Below are positions 38,017 through 49,800 of a stretch of 64,000 bases of DNA, piece by piece (positions within the stretch are counted from its first letter, which is position 1; each line of letters starts with the position of its first letter). Location: contig CH002991.1 in NCBI GenBank assembly GCA_000149265.1, forward strand, positions 124,850 through 188,849, given 5' to 3'. The translations under genes were made by a program, and so were the position numbers. The stretch is from Ciona savignyi. Its lineage: Eukaryota > Chordata > Ascidiacea > Phlebobranchia > Cionidae. The notes beneath the pieces were generated by a model that saw only the letters and a list, made by a program, of their open reading frames with translations, was not told the origin of the DNA and made no database searches.

Positions 38017-38059
38017 CAAGCATCTGTATGTAAAATGAAGCACTGTAGATCATTTAAAT

Positions 38060-39204
38060 TTAAACACTTTTAAAATATTGTGGTGCTCCCCATGGCAGTT
38101 TTTTCTCATTCTCCATCTTTCTTGGAAGTGGTATAATGAAGTATACAAACCACCATCTTCCGAACTGCTGTGTTATATTATTTTTTATGCCATGATTAAA
38201 AGTATGAATGTTTTTGTAATATTCATGTGGTGTCTGCCCTCGTACTAACAGAACACACTGTGAAATGAATAAAAACAATGATCCAAATCCAGCACTAAAT
38301 GTTAAATAAGATAACGTGATACAAGATACAGTAGCAAAAGATACGTCTCCATAGTCATACATCCAGTTGTATAATATACCAGGTATAGTGTACGATATCA
38401 CTGCATAGAATGACCAGCTCAATGGCACGTATACCATATCTGCATAGATGAGCAACACATACATCGCATGAAGTGATCCTAATGCAACATACATTCTAAA
38501 AATGGAGTTTGTTAATGTTAAGAATAAGCCGTAAAGGTGTAGTAAAAAGAATAACAATTTGATCTAAGACTTATGATAAAACACATTAACACATTTTATT
38601 TATTATAAAGAATATTCAATTTAGAAAGTGGACCAGTTTGCATATAAATAAGGAATTCAAGTTTACAAGCCTAAAAATAATTAGATTCTTAAAAATCGAC
38701 AATCAATCAGAATAGTACATACGTATAGGGAATAAAGTATCTTTGATTCCGCAATCCAACACACTGGGCAAAAAAGAAACAGTGATGATCCTGTTTCAAT
38801 ATACACGATTTGCACAAATCACAGTGATGTGTGCGAGGTGGACAGTATTGATCACAGGTATTGCAGAAGTGCCAAGATTTTGGTGGATCAGTTAATAACA
38901 GACCTAACCGGCAAATAAAAACAATCAATTCTAGGTTTAATTCAACTTAAGGCACAGTTATCTTACCATTATAAAAGAAGCTCTTGTTGGTTATTCCTAG
39001 TATATAGTTTCCTGCTATGTTTATAAAAACATAGATTAAACCAATTCTTTTCCAGAATAAATCTTGTGCATTACTGTACATCACTGGATATACTATAAAA
39101 ATACAACTAAAAAGAACTCCAATAATTGTAACAATGAAATATGCAACTCCTAACCAGTGTAATAATGTAATTTTTTTATCGTTTAAAAAAGTCCTTTTTG
39201 TCAT
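38060..39204 (-). CDS. ZDHHC24: ZDHHC24-like palmitoyltransferase
   Basis: Three exons, 38967-39204, 38723-38903 and 38060-38495, with phases 1 and 2 matching, give 284 residues, the usual size for ZDHHC24. DHHC enzymes S-acylate cysteines of membrane proteins, mostly at the Golgi and ER. The protein has two hydrophobic segments in the first 75 residues. The zinc-binding Cys-rich domain runs from about 92 to 140 (CNTCDQYCPPRTHHC then CKSCILK), with the catalytic DHHC at 118-121 (C121). Two or three membrane spans follow, then RGQTPHEYYKN and a Trp-rich tail, the arrangement I associate with ZDHHC24. The catalytic residues are intact. It starts 124 bp downstream of the MRPL43 stop on the same strand and converges with KATNBL1. 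Confidence 0.85.
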
Positions 39205-39328
39205 GATGTCTTGTCTGAAAAAAGGTGTTATAAATGAACTGGTACGATAATGTTTTCCGCCATAATTTAATTTTAGTAATAATTACATTTAAGATATCTT
39301 GCCACAGAAAATGAATACATTTTAAAAA

Positions 39329-39961
39329 TTAAAATACTGGTTTTAAACTCGGTCCCCATTTGCCCAATGGTACTTCTTTTTTTTCAACATAGTTTAACCT
39401 TGGCCGATCTGCGAGTCTGTATTTCTCATGTTTTCTATAATAACGCTCCCATGGATTAGAAACATGCTCCCATGCGCTATACAGTTTAGTATTTAAATCC
39501 AAAGGCTTTGTAATATTGTATTCTTTCTTATTAGTAAATATATTCCACTGTCCTTGAATTGAGGGATGGTCTGTGTGGATATCTTTCACAATTCGTAATA
39601 ATTCCAATCCAGATCGGTTAGCATACATTTCTACTTTGTCTAGTATCTCATCATGTTCCAGTTTTTCAAGTGAAATGATTTCCTCTCTTCCATTCAAATA
39701 CTCCACAGACATAGTTGGCCTTATCTCCATTTCAGGTGCAGCATAAACAACAATATATGGATGTTTTTTTGCAAAATCTACTAGACTATTTTCCACAAAT
39801 GTGCGCACTTGCCAACTGCTTTGAGCAGCTTCACTAAATTTAAATGTTATCCGTTTGGTCTGCTTTACATGTCTCCCGATGCCATTTTGTAACACAGCTT
39901 TTAAAAAAGAAGACATTGATGTTCGCGCTGTATATCCACTACATCCTGCTATACCAGCCAT
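39329..39961 (-). CDS. MRPL43: Mitochondrial ribosomal protein L43
   Basis: Large-subunit mitoribosome protein mL43, with a thioredoxin-like L51/S25/CI-B8 domain. The conserved part begins SFLKAVLQNGIGRHVKQ and includes FVENSLVDFAKKHPYIVVY, VEYLNGREE, SGLELLRIVK and TDHPSIQGQWNIFTNK, matching vertebrate MRPL43 closely. The frame is open upstream to 40036. Met codons at 39961 and 39916 are the likely starts, because the upstream residues have no counterpart; I chose 39961. The C-terminus is about 40-50 residues longer than the human short form and rich in Lys/Arg/Tyr. Single exon. Same strand and close spacing with ZDHHC24 suggests possible co-transcription. Confidence 0.9.
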   Translation of the reverse strand: MAGIAGCSGYTARTSMSSFLKAVLQNGIGRHVKQTKRITFKFSEAAQSSWQVRTFVENSLVDFAKKHPYIVVYAAPEMEIRPTMSVEYLNGREEIISLEKLEHDEILDKVEMYANRSGLELLRIVKDIHTDHPSIQGQWNIFTNKKEYNITKPLDLNTKLYSAWEHVSNPWERYYRKHEKYRLADRPRLNYVEKKEVPLGKWGPSLKPVF

Positions 39962-40159
39962 TGCATTAATTAAGTACCAACAGTTACAACTTACATGTGT
40001 TGTATCAGTGGAGACCTTCTTACCATACTTTGTCATGAAAAAATAAATAAATTAATGGGATAGGACAACAGCACATACATTACATAAGGTTGGATGTCGT
40101 GTTTACCGACAGAAATGAAAAAAAAAAAATATGTGAAATAAACCAAAAATATTCCAAAC

Positions 40160-40292
40160 ACTTATCTAAACCCCGGAACTAAGTTTAACCCCAACCCTAA
40201 CATTAATATCATGGCTTTTGTAATTACAAAGTATAGTAAGCGATTCAAGCGCTCCAAGCGGTCCTGTAGTATTTAGATTTAGAGGTACCGGG
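40160..40292. mobile_element. Truncated TACTACAGG MITE
   Basis: The right half of the family: CCCCAACCCTAACATTAATA, TAATTACAAAGTATAGTAAG, CAAGCGGTCCTGTAGTATTT, ending AGAGGTACCGGG. The left inverted end is missing. Confidence 0.65.
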
Positions 40293-40659
40293 TAAAACAT
40301 ATCAGTGAATACACAACGTATGCCAGAGAAAAACATACATGGCCGTTAAGCCATAGAAAACTCATTAAGTATTCTATGGTTAAACTGCTGACTCATGGAT
40401 AGATAGAGTATCTATGGCAAACTTTACATTAAACAAAACAAATTGCGGCAGCAAACTTATTTCAAATCAAATTAAAACCTTAAATAAAATACAAAGGACA
40501 TTATCAACTAGTACTAGAGGGTGACAACCACGTGTTTAACCATCCCTGTTTGTACAACACATTTTTATGCTAAATATTAATGTGAGCAGGGGCTCTAACC
40601 ACATTTGTATTTTATAAACTGGGTAGGCCTATATACTTTGTTTCTGCAAGCATATGCGT

Positions 40660-41365
40660 ATAGGTCCCTAAGCTAACACGCCGATCTTATTACCCATGTT
40701 CATTACACAATATATGTTATTGTCACATATGTACACCCTAGGGCCCAGGCCCATGTTATCCAACATTCCAGAAAGTGTTAACCGTGCTGTCATAGTTTTT
40801 CGCAAGCATAAACGCATGGATTCCATATTTATTATACCAAACTTCTCTTTCCATGTGTAGTAAAAAAATAATAATCGTGTTAGATTTACGAACATTTCAC
40901 CACAAATGTTTTAAATTAAAGCCTTTTTAGGCGCTGTAGTAAAATAAAGCTAAACTAGAAATTGACAACCACCACTATTTGTAAAACACTTTATGTATGG
41001 TATATATTTATGCGAGCAGGGTCCCTAACCATAATTTGTATTTTATACACCGAGTAGGTAGTTTGTTTATGCAAGCACAGACGCATGAATCCCAGGGGTA
41101 ACAATCCGAACTTATTACCCATGTTCATTACACAATATACGTTATTGTCAGATATGTATACCCTAGGCCCATATGTTATCCAACATCCCAGAAAGTTTTA
41201 ACCGGACTGTCATGGTTTTGTTTCCGCAAGCATAAACGCATGGGTCCCATATTTATTATACCAAACTTCTCTTCCATGTGTAGTTAAAAAAGAATAATCG
41301 TGTTAGATTTACAAAAGAATCACCAAAAATGTTTTAAAGCCCCTTGTCAAGCGCTGCAGTAAAAT
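40660..41365. repeat. Two direct copies of a repeat of about 300-380 bp
   Basis: Units at about 40660-40950 and 41040-41365 share TTATTACCCATGTTCATTACACAA, CCATGTTATCCAACATTCC/CCC with AGAAAGT, GCAAGCATAAACGCATGG, and TTTATTATACCAAACTTCTCTT. Copies in the opposite orientation lie at 42345-42520 and 33430-33600. Confidence 0.75.
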
Positions 41366-41399
41366 GAAGCCTAAATCCAAAACAGACCGATTTAGATTT

Positions 41400-42235
41400 T
41401 ATGGCTTCGTGGAATTACCCCTCCCTGGGTTTAGTACATAAATTTCTGTTTTTACATATCTGGGTCATGTTATCTAACAATTCTTAAAGTCATTATCTGA
41501 TTTGACGACTTCTTGTTGGAGATGTTGGGGCAACGTGTTATGCATGTCACAATCATAATTCGGAAACCAATTTTAATTTTTAGGGTATTTCCCTACACAT
41601 TTTTCCAATGGGTAAAGCAATGGCTAACGCACTAAAGTTTTACCTAATCTGATTACAATTGGAACAGTCGTTAAGCGATATGCTTACAAAAACTAAACTT
41701 TTAGAAAAAATACTATTTTGGTTTTGACGTACATGGGGAATTCCCCTGCATTTATCACCCAACATTTTGGTTTCTGCATATCTAGACCATATTTCCTAAC
41801 AGACCAAAGATTTATTGCGATTCCATTATTCCTTCTCGTAGATGTAGTGGCGCCATGCCATGCCTGTTACAATCATTATTTAAGGACAAAATCATATTCT
41901 TAAGGTATTTTCCCAAGTACAATTTTTATTTCTTAAAAGTGTTAAATCAGTGGCTATAATGCACTTACATTCCACCAAATCTGAATCAAACTGGAGCAGC
42001 CGTTTAAGAGCTATGCCAAAAACATATTTTTAGAAAAAAAGTAGCCTATCGTTTGGATGTTCAATGTCCCAGGGGAATTCCACTGAATTTATAACCCAAA
42101 ATTTCGGTTTCTGCATATCTACTGGTGGATGTCGGGGCGCCATGCCATGCCTGTCACAATCATGATTTGAGAACAAAGTCTTATTTTTCGGGTATTTCCC
42201 TAGGTAATTAATACCCCCGTAGTGGGTATTTCGCT
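41400..42235. repeat. Tandem array, units of about 335 bp, about 2.5 copies
   Basis: Units start near 41405, 41738 and 42071. Each opens with GGAATT(A/C)CCC/CACTG followed by TT(T)CTG(C/T)(A/T)TATCT, then a GGCGCCATGCCATGCCTGT(T/C)AC-type block (clear in units 2 and 3), and a GGTATTT(C/T)CC block. Differences show the units are not recent. Confidence 0.65.
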
Positions 42236-42344
42236 AGGTATGAGAATACCCCTGAGATGTTAAAACCAAAATACTTTTTGGTAATACTTTTTTTAAATAA
42301 ATTAGCTTTATTGGGCATGGCGCTCGAACGGCTGCAACAATTTT

Positions 42345-42520
42345 GATCAATTTGGTTTCATTTCACTACAGCGCTTGACAAAGGGCTTTAATTTAAAACA
42401 TTTGTGGTGAAATGTTCGTAAATCTAACACGATTATTCTGTTTTTAACTACACATGGTAAAGAAGCTTGGATTGATAACTATAGGACCCATGCGTTTATG
42501 CTTGTAGATACAAAACGTTG
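42345..42520. repeat. Inverted arm matching 41.05-41.37 kb
   Basis: The reverse complement of CAGCGCTTGACAAAGGGC, TTTAAAACATTTGTGGTGAA and CGTAAATCTAACACGATTATTC matches the second unit on the left of the tandem array, so inverted arms enclose the array. Confidence 0.7.
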
Positions 42521-42559
42521 TTGACACTCTCTAGTTTAGTGTTCGAGGATGTTGAAGGT

Positions 42560-43300
42560 CTTTGCCTAGAAAGTTAAGATTAAAAATATTAACTTACTGC
42601 CAAGTAAGCTGCTGTGTATAAGTTACCACAACAGTAACTATACTAATCTATCGGACTCCGTCGCAACCCTAGACATTGGACATGTAGTTGATCAACAACA
42701 TATTACTACTTACTGGCGCCAATCAATGCTTTGCGTTTTCTCTATTTAAAAAGAATTTCTTTTGCCTAAAATGCGTCGTATTTGCACCGTGGGAAGCAAA
42801 TCACCTCCAGGCGGCATTTCACATGGAAAGTACAAGCTAGGTGAATTAATTACGTCTGCGAATTAAACAACAGATAGGCAATGTTTTCCAGCAAGCAACA
42901 AAAAACTTACAAAAAAAACAGCAATTGCTTCTGATCTCACCGGAACGGGCATAACGAAACAAAAGCTGAACATTCTATCAACCTCCGGTGTCAATACTTA
43001 TTTATGGTGGCACAGTGATGTCAGGGCAATACAATGGCGGAGCGAATGTGTGCGCTTGTACCCCTGCTTGTACATAATATGGAATAAGAGGGGTGTTTTC
43101 TTCTACAAATGCGCCACCGATTTAATGCACATAATGCCACAGTCCCATTTTTGCAAATGCACATAATACCACAGTCCTAACTTTTCTCTTCTTCCAAAAA
43201 ATTGCGTGGATCGATTGTTTAAAAGCATCCAATCCGCATTTAAATAATTAGTTTCTTATCTTCATGTGACGAAGACGCAACTGGGGTTAAATATATAGCA
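42560..43300. repeat. Decayed relative of the 50.93-51.64 kb element
   Basis: Shared words in the same order with 50.97-51.53 kb: CAAGTAAGCTG, TTTGCGTTTTCTCTA, TTTGCxxAAATG(T)GCGTC, GGCATTTCAC(A/C)TGGAAAGTA, and GCGCCACCGATTTAATGCAC. The open frame present in the other copy is lost here. Confidence 0.55.
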
Positions 43301-43379
43301 ATTTTGATATCATATTCACAAAAACTGCATTTAAGTTAATCCACGTCGACTGTGGTTATTCTGTCATCACCTTATGATG

Positions 43380-44280
43380 TCATTGACACTTATCGATCAC
43401 CTCGTCACGTCATTGGCACCTAAAGCAGTTGTTTTCAGCTACGTCATTATTTGCTTTATAAAGCGTTGTGCGATTACATACACTCACCCACAGACATAAC
43501 TTAATAAAGAATATATCTACGAGTGGAGTTTTCCGGTTTTACCATTTAGTGGAGGTTCCGCTGCCAGTCGGGTTTAGTTCCACGCCATATGGGTAAATAT
43601 GGAGTCGGAGCGGAGATTTATGTACCAGCTATAGACGGCAGCGGATCCTAGGACTTGGTCCCGGCCAATTACCTTGCGTTGAAAAAATACAGTTGCTGAA
43701 TAGAGCTTTATTTGTGTGTTATACCACAAGTCTAAAGGCAAATACTGGCCTTGCCTATCGCCCAGAGTGGGCGCAGTTTTATATATTACGTGTGTTCGAA
43801 TTTGCCACGCCCCTTGGTTCACCTTTCACTTAAATACGCGAGCTGGCTTTTTTGTATAACCATTTTTCACCTTGAATGGATTAATGAAAATGGCAATCAG
43901 TCTTATTACTCTTTAAAGCAGGCAATGCCAAATACACGAGTTACCTGTACCTCGTCACGTCATTGACATCACCTCGTCGCGTCATTGACACCTAAAGCAG
44001 TTGTTTTCAGCTACGTCATTTTTTGCTTTAAAAAAAGCGTTGTGCGATTACACGCTCACACACAAAACATAATAAAGAATATATCTATACTAAAGTTTTC
44101 CGGTTTTACCAATTAGTGGACGTTGGCTGCCAGTCGAGTTTAGTTCCACTCCATGTGGGTACATAGGGAGTCGGAACGGAGATTTACTTACTAAGTATAT
44201 ATAGAAGGCAGCGGATCCTGGAAACTGGTCTCGGCCAAACTAGAGCGTTGAAAAAACTGGCCTCACAAGTACTTGCGTTG
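43380..44280. repeat. Pair of LTR-like direct repeats
   Basis: About 315-bp copies at 43380-43695 and 43955-44275, with high identity: ACCTAAAGCAGTTGTTTTCAGC, AGCGTTGTGCGATTACA, TAATAAAGAATATATCTA, GTTTTCCGGTTTTACCA and GGCAGCGGATCCT. TATAAAG upstream of AATAAA gives an LTR-like promoter and poly(A) order. Only about 260 bp separate the copies and no Pol coding lies between, so they could be LTR remnants or an unrelated tandem duplication. Confidence 0.5.
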
Positions 44281-44369
44281 GCAAAACGTATTGTCAACGA
44301 CAGCGAAAAATGCCTTAGATCCAGCCGTTGAGGTCTTAGAGGAAGCAAGTAAGCTTTAAACTATAGCAG

Positions 44370-45390
44370 CCCCTGTTTTTTAGTTATTACTCTTGGTCGC
44401 GGATTGTTTAAGGAGGCGTTCAACTAATTATTTTCCCTCTCTCCAATGCAAACTGACCTCACAAAAACGACTGTCACTCAAAATCCTGACATAGGAAGTC
44501 TTAGATTTTTTCACAATTTAAAATTGAAGCTTGGATCTGCAACCTAAACTCAAAGACCCTACAAAATTTTGAGCCCATACCCCTTCGTACATCGGCAACT
44601 TTTTTCCAACAAAACAGCTAGCAGATGCACATTCAACACCTTTATTTTACAAAGCACTGCTCCACGATTACAAAACTTTACAGCTAAACGAGAACACCAG
44701 CGCGCAGTCTAGCACATGCTGATTTCAACCAAACAAACATTGGGGAATCACCACCATTGTTACTCAGCAAAACACTCGTTTAAACGATGACTCATGGAGG
44801 GTACCACTCGTCACATCCTGCCGCTTCATAGATGTCTTAATTGGTTATACGCCATCTTAAGTAGGGGCAGGCGCAATTGGCTGTTGCTCGTCGCTTAGCC
44901 AAAAGTTCACCTTAGGCTGTCTTCCTCGTTGCAATCGTCGGTGGCTGATACTGAGTTCTGATAATAACTATATACATAGATCACACTGCAACTTCTTGTT
45001 TTTATTTGGCATTTCTGTAAGTAAGTTCATTCTGCTAGTTGTTTTTTTGTTCATAGAATCACGACAATATATACCAAATAAACATAAGGTCACGGGGACA
45101 GATAAGGTGTGGACGGCTATTTTAACTGTGGGAAATGGGTTATTGAGGTTGTAGTAAAAACAGCGGATATTAAACCAACTAAACTTACTGCACTGGGTCG
45201 TAAATACGATGAAAATAGTTTTCCAGTAATTAACACGTTTACATAGCACATAAGCAAAAATTGTGTAAAAACGAATAATGTTCACAAATCGAACCAGCGA
45301 TTCACCACAACATCTTCTTTTTTCGGGTTTTTTTAAACAAAGTACTATTTCCGTTGTGGTGAAATTCGATGGTGAGAAACAAATTCTTCT
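44370..45390. repeat. Unclassified interspersed repeat, copy 2, with insertion
   Basis: Matches 34460-35030 in the same orientation on both sides of an insertion at about 44409-44855. The left match ends at GGTCGCGGATTG and the right match resumes at GTAGGGGCAGGCGCA. Confidence 0.7.
44409..44855. mobile_element. Short inverted-end insertion of about 445 bp
   Basis: Present here but absent from the equivalent site in the 34.46 kb copy, which dates it as an insertion. The ends TTTAAGGAGGCG and CGCCATCTTAA are weak inverted repeats. It is homologous, in inverse orientation, to about 51.65-52.19 kb (CAAACTGACCTCACAAAA, CACCATTGTTACTCAGCAAAA). Confidence 0.6.
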
Positions 45391-45970
45391 CAAGTATAAT
45401 TCTTGATCCAGTTTAGTTATATTCCGGGTCTTCAAATACAACAGTTTCGTTCACTAAGCAAATTACTTAGTCTAATGCAAGTCAACTAGTCTGAAGCACC
45501 TCATGTACAGTATGACGCGAGTTATCTGGTCTGAGGCACGTTATACTAAAGCCCGTACAAGGTGATAATTACGTAACGAGTGATAACACGTGAGAGTCGG
45601 TAAACTTCAAACGACATTTAAAACATAAAATATATACATCATAAATAAAATAAATCAAAACTAAGATAATACCTGATGCTACAAAACCTTTCTCGGGATT
45701 TCGATTCTGTTGCATATATTTGCCACATTTCATGTAAACTGCTACCAGTGAACGGTTGTTTAGTAGTTTGAAATTCTTTAAAAATTACTTGCGTTCCACA
45801 ACGGTCGAAACTCGGTTAAATGGTCTTGCTTTCCTTTACATACACCGTGATTTGAACTTGAATTATGATGACGACAATTCCGAGTTTGGAAAGAAACTCT
45901 GGCGCTTAGATTTCAGCAATCAGAGTATCACCCAGAGCAATCATAACCCCCAACCCCTAACACATAATCC
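45391..45970. repeat. Repeat fragments, no gene
   Basis: 45.53-45.64 kb matches 20.75-20.87 kb in reverse. 45.68-45.87 kb matches 52.21-52.41 kb directly (AACTCGGTTAAATGGTCTTGC, CACCGTGATTTGAACTTGAA). No intact coding sequence. Confidence 0.55.
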
Positions 45971-45972
45971 TA

Positions 45973-46213
45973 CCCTAACCTAACTTCTACAACCGGAAAA
46001 CAGCAGTAAAAATCGCGAAACGCTTCGTTGCTTTCATACGCTTAAGGGCACAATCCCAGCAGATACACCTACACCAAGCATAGGATCGGACCATTCATAT
46101 ATACCCCGTCAACTAATAATATTCACGTGAATTCCATTCAAGGGTATAAAAGCAACGAAGCGTTTCGCGATTTTTGACTGCTGTTTTCCGGTTGTAGAAG
46201 TTAGGGTTAGGGT
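45973..46213. mobile_element. Foldback MITE with arms of about 70 bp
   Basis: CCCTAACCTAACTTCTACAA, CCGGAAAACAGCAGT, AAAATCGCGAAACGCTTCGTTGCTTT at the left is repeated as the inverse complement at the right, ending GAAGTTAGGGTTAGGG. The loop is about 95 bp. No clear target duplication. Confidence 0.75.
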
Positions 46214-46429
46214 TTTTCAAGGTGGAGGTTGCCCAGTGTGCGGCTTCAACCATCTGCCAGGAGATAAAACGCATATGACAGTCCCGCTACAAGCGACCAT
46301 TTTCATGTCTCTACAAGCGGTGAAAAATTGGCGGATCGGGTGGTAAAAGTATTGATAAACTTGTACTTAAATTTATTGACAGGTATGTCTTTATTAGTAA
46401 CATCTGACAGTAAGATAAAGACATATGTC

Positions 46430-46705
46430 AGTAAAGTTTTAGTTTAGTTTATTCATTTTTTCCCCCAGTATTAAAATAGGCAAAGTAATCCAATCACAAC
46501 ACAGGAACAGGAAAAGACGGCAACGAACAGTCGTTAGAACACGTCATTTAAAAAAGGATATAATTAAATAGATATACCGAAAGCGGCCGCCAAACTTATG
46601 ATTAATTGAAAACAAATTTTAATCAAGACCAAATGATATAGAGCCCTGAAGAACAGTGTGCGATAAAAAGGGTGATACTGACAGATGTCACCTATAATGC
46701 GAGGT
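46430..46705 (+). repeat. Interspersed repeat shared with 16.92 kb
   Basis: It contains CAGGAACAGGAAAAGACGGCA, AACAGTCGTTAGAACACGTC, and later CCCTGAAGAACAGTGTGCGATAAA, all in the order seen at 16.92-17.22 kb. Confidence 0.6.
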
Positions 46706-46819
46706 AGCACTAAAAAATTATAACCCCTGTTACTAGTCTTACTTGGTAGTAGATAAATACCAGTCGTTTCAGGTGACACAAGTTAATTTAGGCCCTAAAA
46801 ATAAGGTGTACAGTTGTAC

Positions 46820-49800
46820 ATGGATAAAAAGAAATCACAATGTTGCTACTTTCCTGATATTCCCACCAAATGGCTTCTCTTTATAGAGTTCGCCTTTACC
46901 TTTGGAACAACTATAGTGTACTTTGCTGATATTGTCACAGATATTATTACTCTGCGTAAGTAAAATTAATTTTTTAATGATATTAAAAATACTATAATGT
47001 ATTAATGTTAGCTACAACCAGGCTGAAACCCATACCAAGTCTGGCCTAGATATTTTTTCATTCTTTAAATGCACTCCCTAAAAGTGGAAAATGCATTCAT
47101 CTTTTTCTCACTGTATTGTGTTTTTATTCAGGGATGTATTTCATTCGAGAATGGTATTACGCTTTTGTAATCTCAATTTGCTTCATTGTTCTACCATCTA
47201 TATTGATGGCAATCTTGGAGTTCCAATTTTTGAGGAAGGCTTATGGAAAATCAGTGCCGTGGAAAATGATAATTCTTCGTACTGCACTTAATATTCCATT
47301 CCAATTAACAATCATCTGGTATCATTGTCAGCTAACGTACACTTACTTACAAAACTGGTTGGATCATATTAGGTACGGCATGTAATTTGTTGTGCATTTT
47401 TAAATTTATAGAAGTGTAAGATTTATTTATGTGAAGTTATAACATGTTCTGAGCAAAAAAACATTAAACCAAGAACAATACCTTTATAAATTAGTTTATA
47501 TGGTAGGTCAGTTTAACAAATAGAATTTAATCAAAATCTTTATCAAACAGGGGAGTTGCCAAGAAAGAAAGGAGAACGACAACAGAGTGGTATGAACCAA
47601 CAACACTAGAGCGATCAAGGGGTGCATCATTATCCAGCTTAAATGAGCTAGATAATCTGTACAACAATAGTGATAAAATGGTTTGCAAAACATACTACCT
47701 GAGCTAGTCTTTATTATGTCTATTCAATACCTTTGCAGGATAATAGTAGTGAAGTAATTTCATCCATCCCTCCTGTATCAAGAAGTATGGGTTCCTTGGC
47801 ACATTTTGATAATAATGTAGGTCACAAAACAGAGACATCAAATTGGTGGAAACGTCTAACACGAGAACAATGGCTTACTCATCTTAATAAACTAAAATTA
47901 TCAGAAAGTATGCTTGAATCTCTTCCTCAGGTAAATATTGATCAACAACATTCAGTGTCAACCAAATAAGGTTACTTTTTGTCCTCTTATAACATTAACA
48001 TTATATTTTCCTTTAGCTGCTCATTAATCTTTACCTGATAGCCTATTACCAAGAGACACATGTTATTCAATACATTTCGGCGGTGTTATCATACATGTCT
48101 TTGTGTGGAGGAGTGGTTCGATATGATAAAACAAGAAAAGATAATGAAGCGGATCAGTGGATGGTAGATAGAACACTTCGTCATTCAAGAGCTTCCAATA
48201 CCAGATTGGAATGGCCCCAACTCTTTTTTATATCTGTAAGTATTTTTAAGTTTAATACATGGATACTTTGTCTAGATATTGGTTTAATAATATTAAAATA
48301 TTTAGATCTACAAAGGAAGTTTTCTGGCTGCAAGAATTCTGGCGTTTGTGTTTTTTACCATATTTTTCTCATGGTACATCTTCATTCCTATTGTTATACA
48401 TTGGTGTGTTTTCTTGTGCTATCATATTTTTCAATGGTATCCAGACTTCAGCAAGGTTTGTATTGTACTTGTAGGTAGGTTAGTCTTGTCGTCACCTATT
48501 AGTTAAAGGTATTAAGGTTCGAAACTGGCTGCTAGCTCGTTTGATTGGCCGTGTAATAACGCACCTTGCGTGTTTCCAATAGGGTTATAATAATGATCCT
48601 ATTCACAGAAGACAATCAATCCCAGAAGAATAAAAAATCCCTACTTGTTTAAGTTGGGATAAAACAAATATTTGTTGTTCTAAACTTCTTTTTGTGTACA
48701 GGTGTCTCGGCAACTTCAACAAGCTGATTATAAATATAGAGCATACATCTTTTTAAGCCATGATTTCATGTCAGTATTTCATGCTAGTCTAATGTGCATT
48801 TTTATTCATGTGAGGCCATATTATCATGCATTTCTGGACCAACCTTACTGCTTTATGTTTTGGTAAGATATTGTTTGATGTCATTTTTTTAATCTGTTTG
48901 TCATTTTTAAGTTTTTGTGGAATTATACTTTAGAGAACGACTGATCAGCATGTTTTACTACTTAAAAAGTCGCGGTTGTTGCACTTTATTGCATTAGTTG
49001 TTTTCTAATGATTCCTGTGTCCCCCTATCCGATTAATTTATTGGTAAAATTGATTGTGTGCAACACTATCCTTCATTTTTATAAAAGAAAAATTAGAAAG
49101 AACTTGTATATTGCAGGTACTACATTGTATATGTAACAGAAAATGTGTTTCTATTTCTTGTGCCGGGCATAGTATTAAACATACAAGCAAACAATGAAAG
49201 CCTTCATTATTATCAGTAAGTAGTAATACCTTTTCCAAGAGACCATTATACACATCTTATTGTAATTTCTTATATGTTAAAGGTATTATGTTCTACTGTC
49301 AATTGAACTGACTTTAAATCTGGTTGGTTGTATTTTCTGTTCCATTTACTATTTGGGTGTGCATAAAATGCGGACATACACGGCCCATGCATATCCTGCT
49401 GCTGCCAAAGTACTGTGTTGCTGTTGCTATAGCGATGAAACAGTAAAGGAGTGGCTTCCAATTCGACCGGAATGGACAGTATGCAAGCAAGCCGAAACTA
49501 GTGAAATATTTTTTCTTACCAAGAAGCAATTAATTTCATTTCAACAGGTAATTAAGTTTTAAATTAATATATCGCTTGGATAGAAAGTTTTTACAAATTT
49601 ATATTCCAGATGTATAGCACTGTCGTTCGTAATGATAGAAACAAAGGAAGAATGATAGAATGCTTCATTGATGATAAATGCAAAATATTCTATGCACCTC
49701 GATCAAAGTTAAGGAAATTATCAGTGCGGTTAAACGACAACTCTGGGTCCATATCTCGTCCAAGAGCGACTAGACAAGTGGATGTGATAGACCAACCAAC

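Noticed and set aside
44968..45441. Minus-strand frame of 157 codons
   Set aside because: It lies across a dispersed repeat whose other copy (34.46-35.03 kb) has lost the frame; no family motif.
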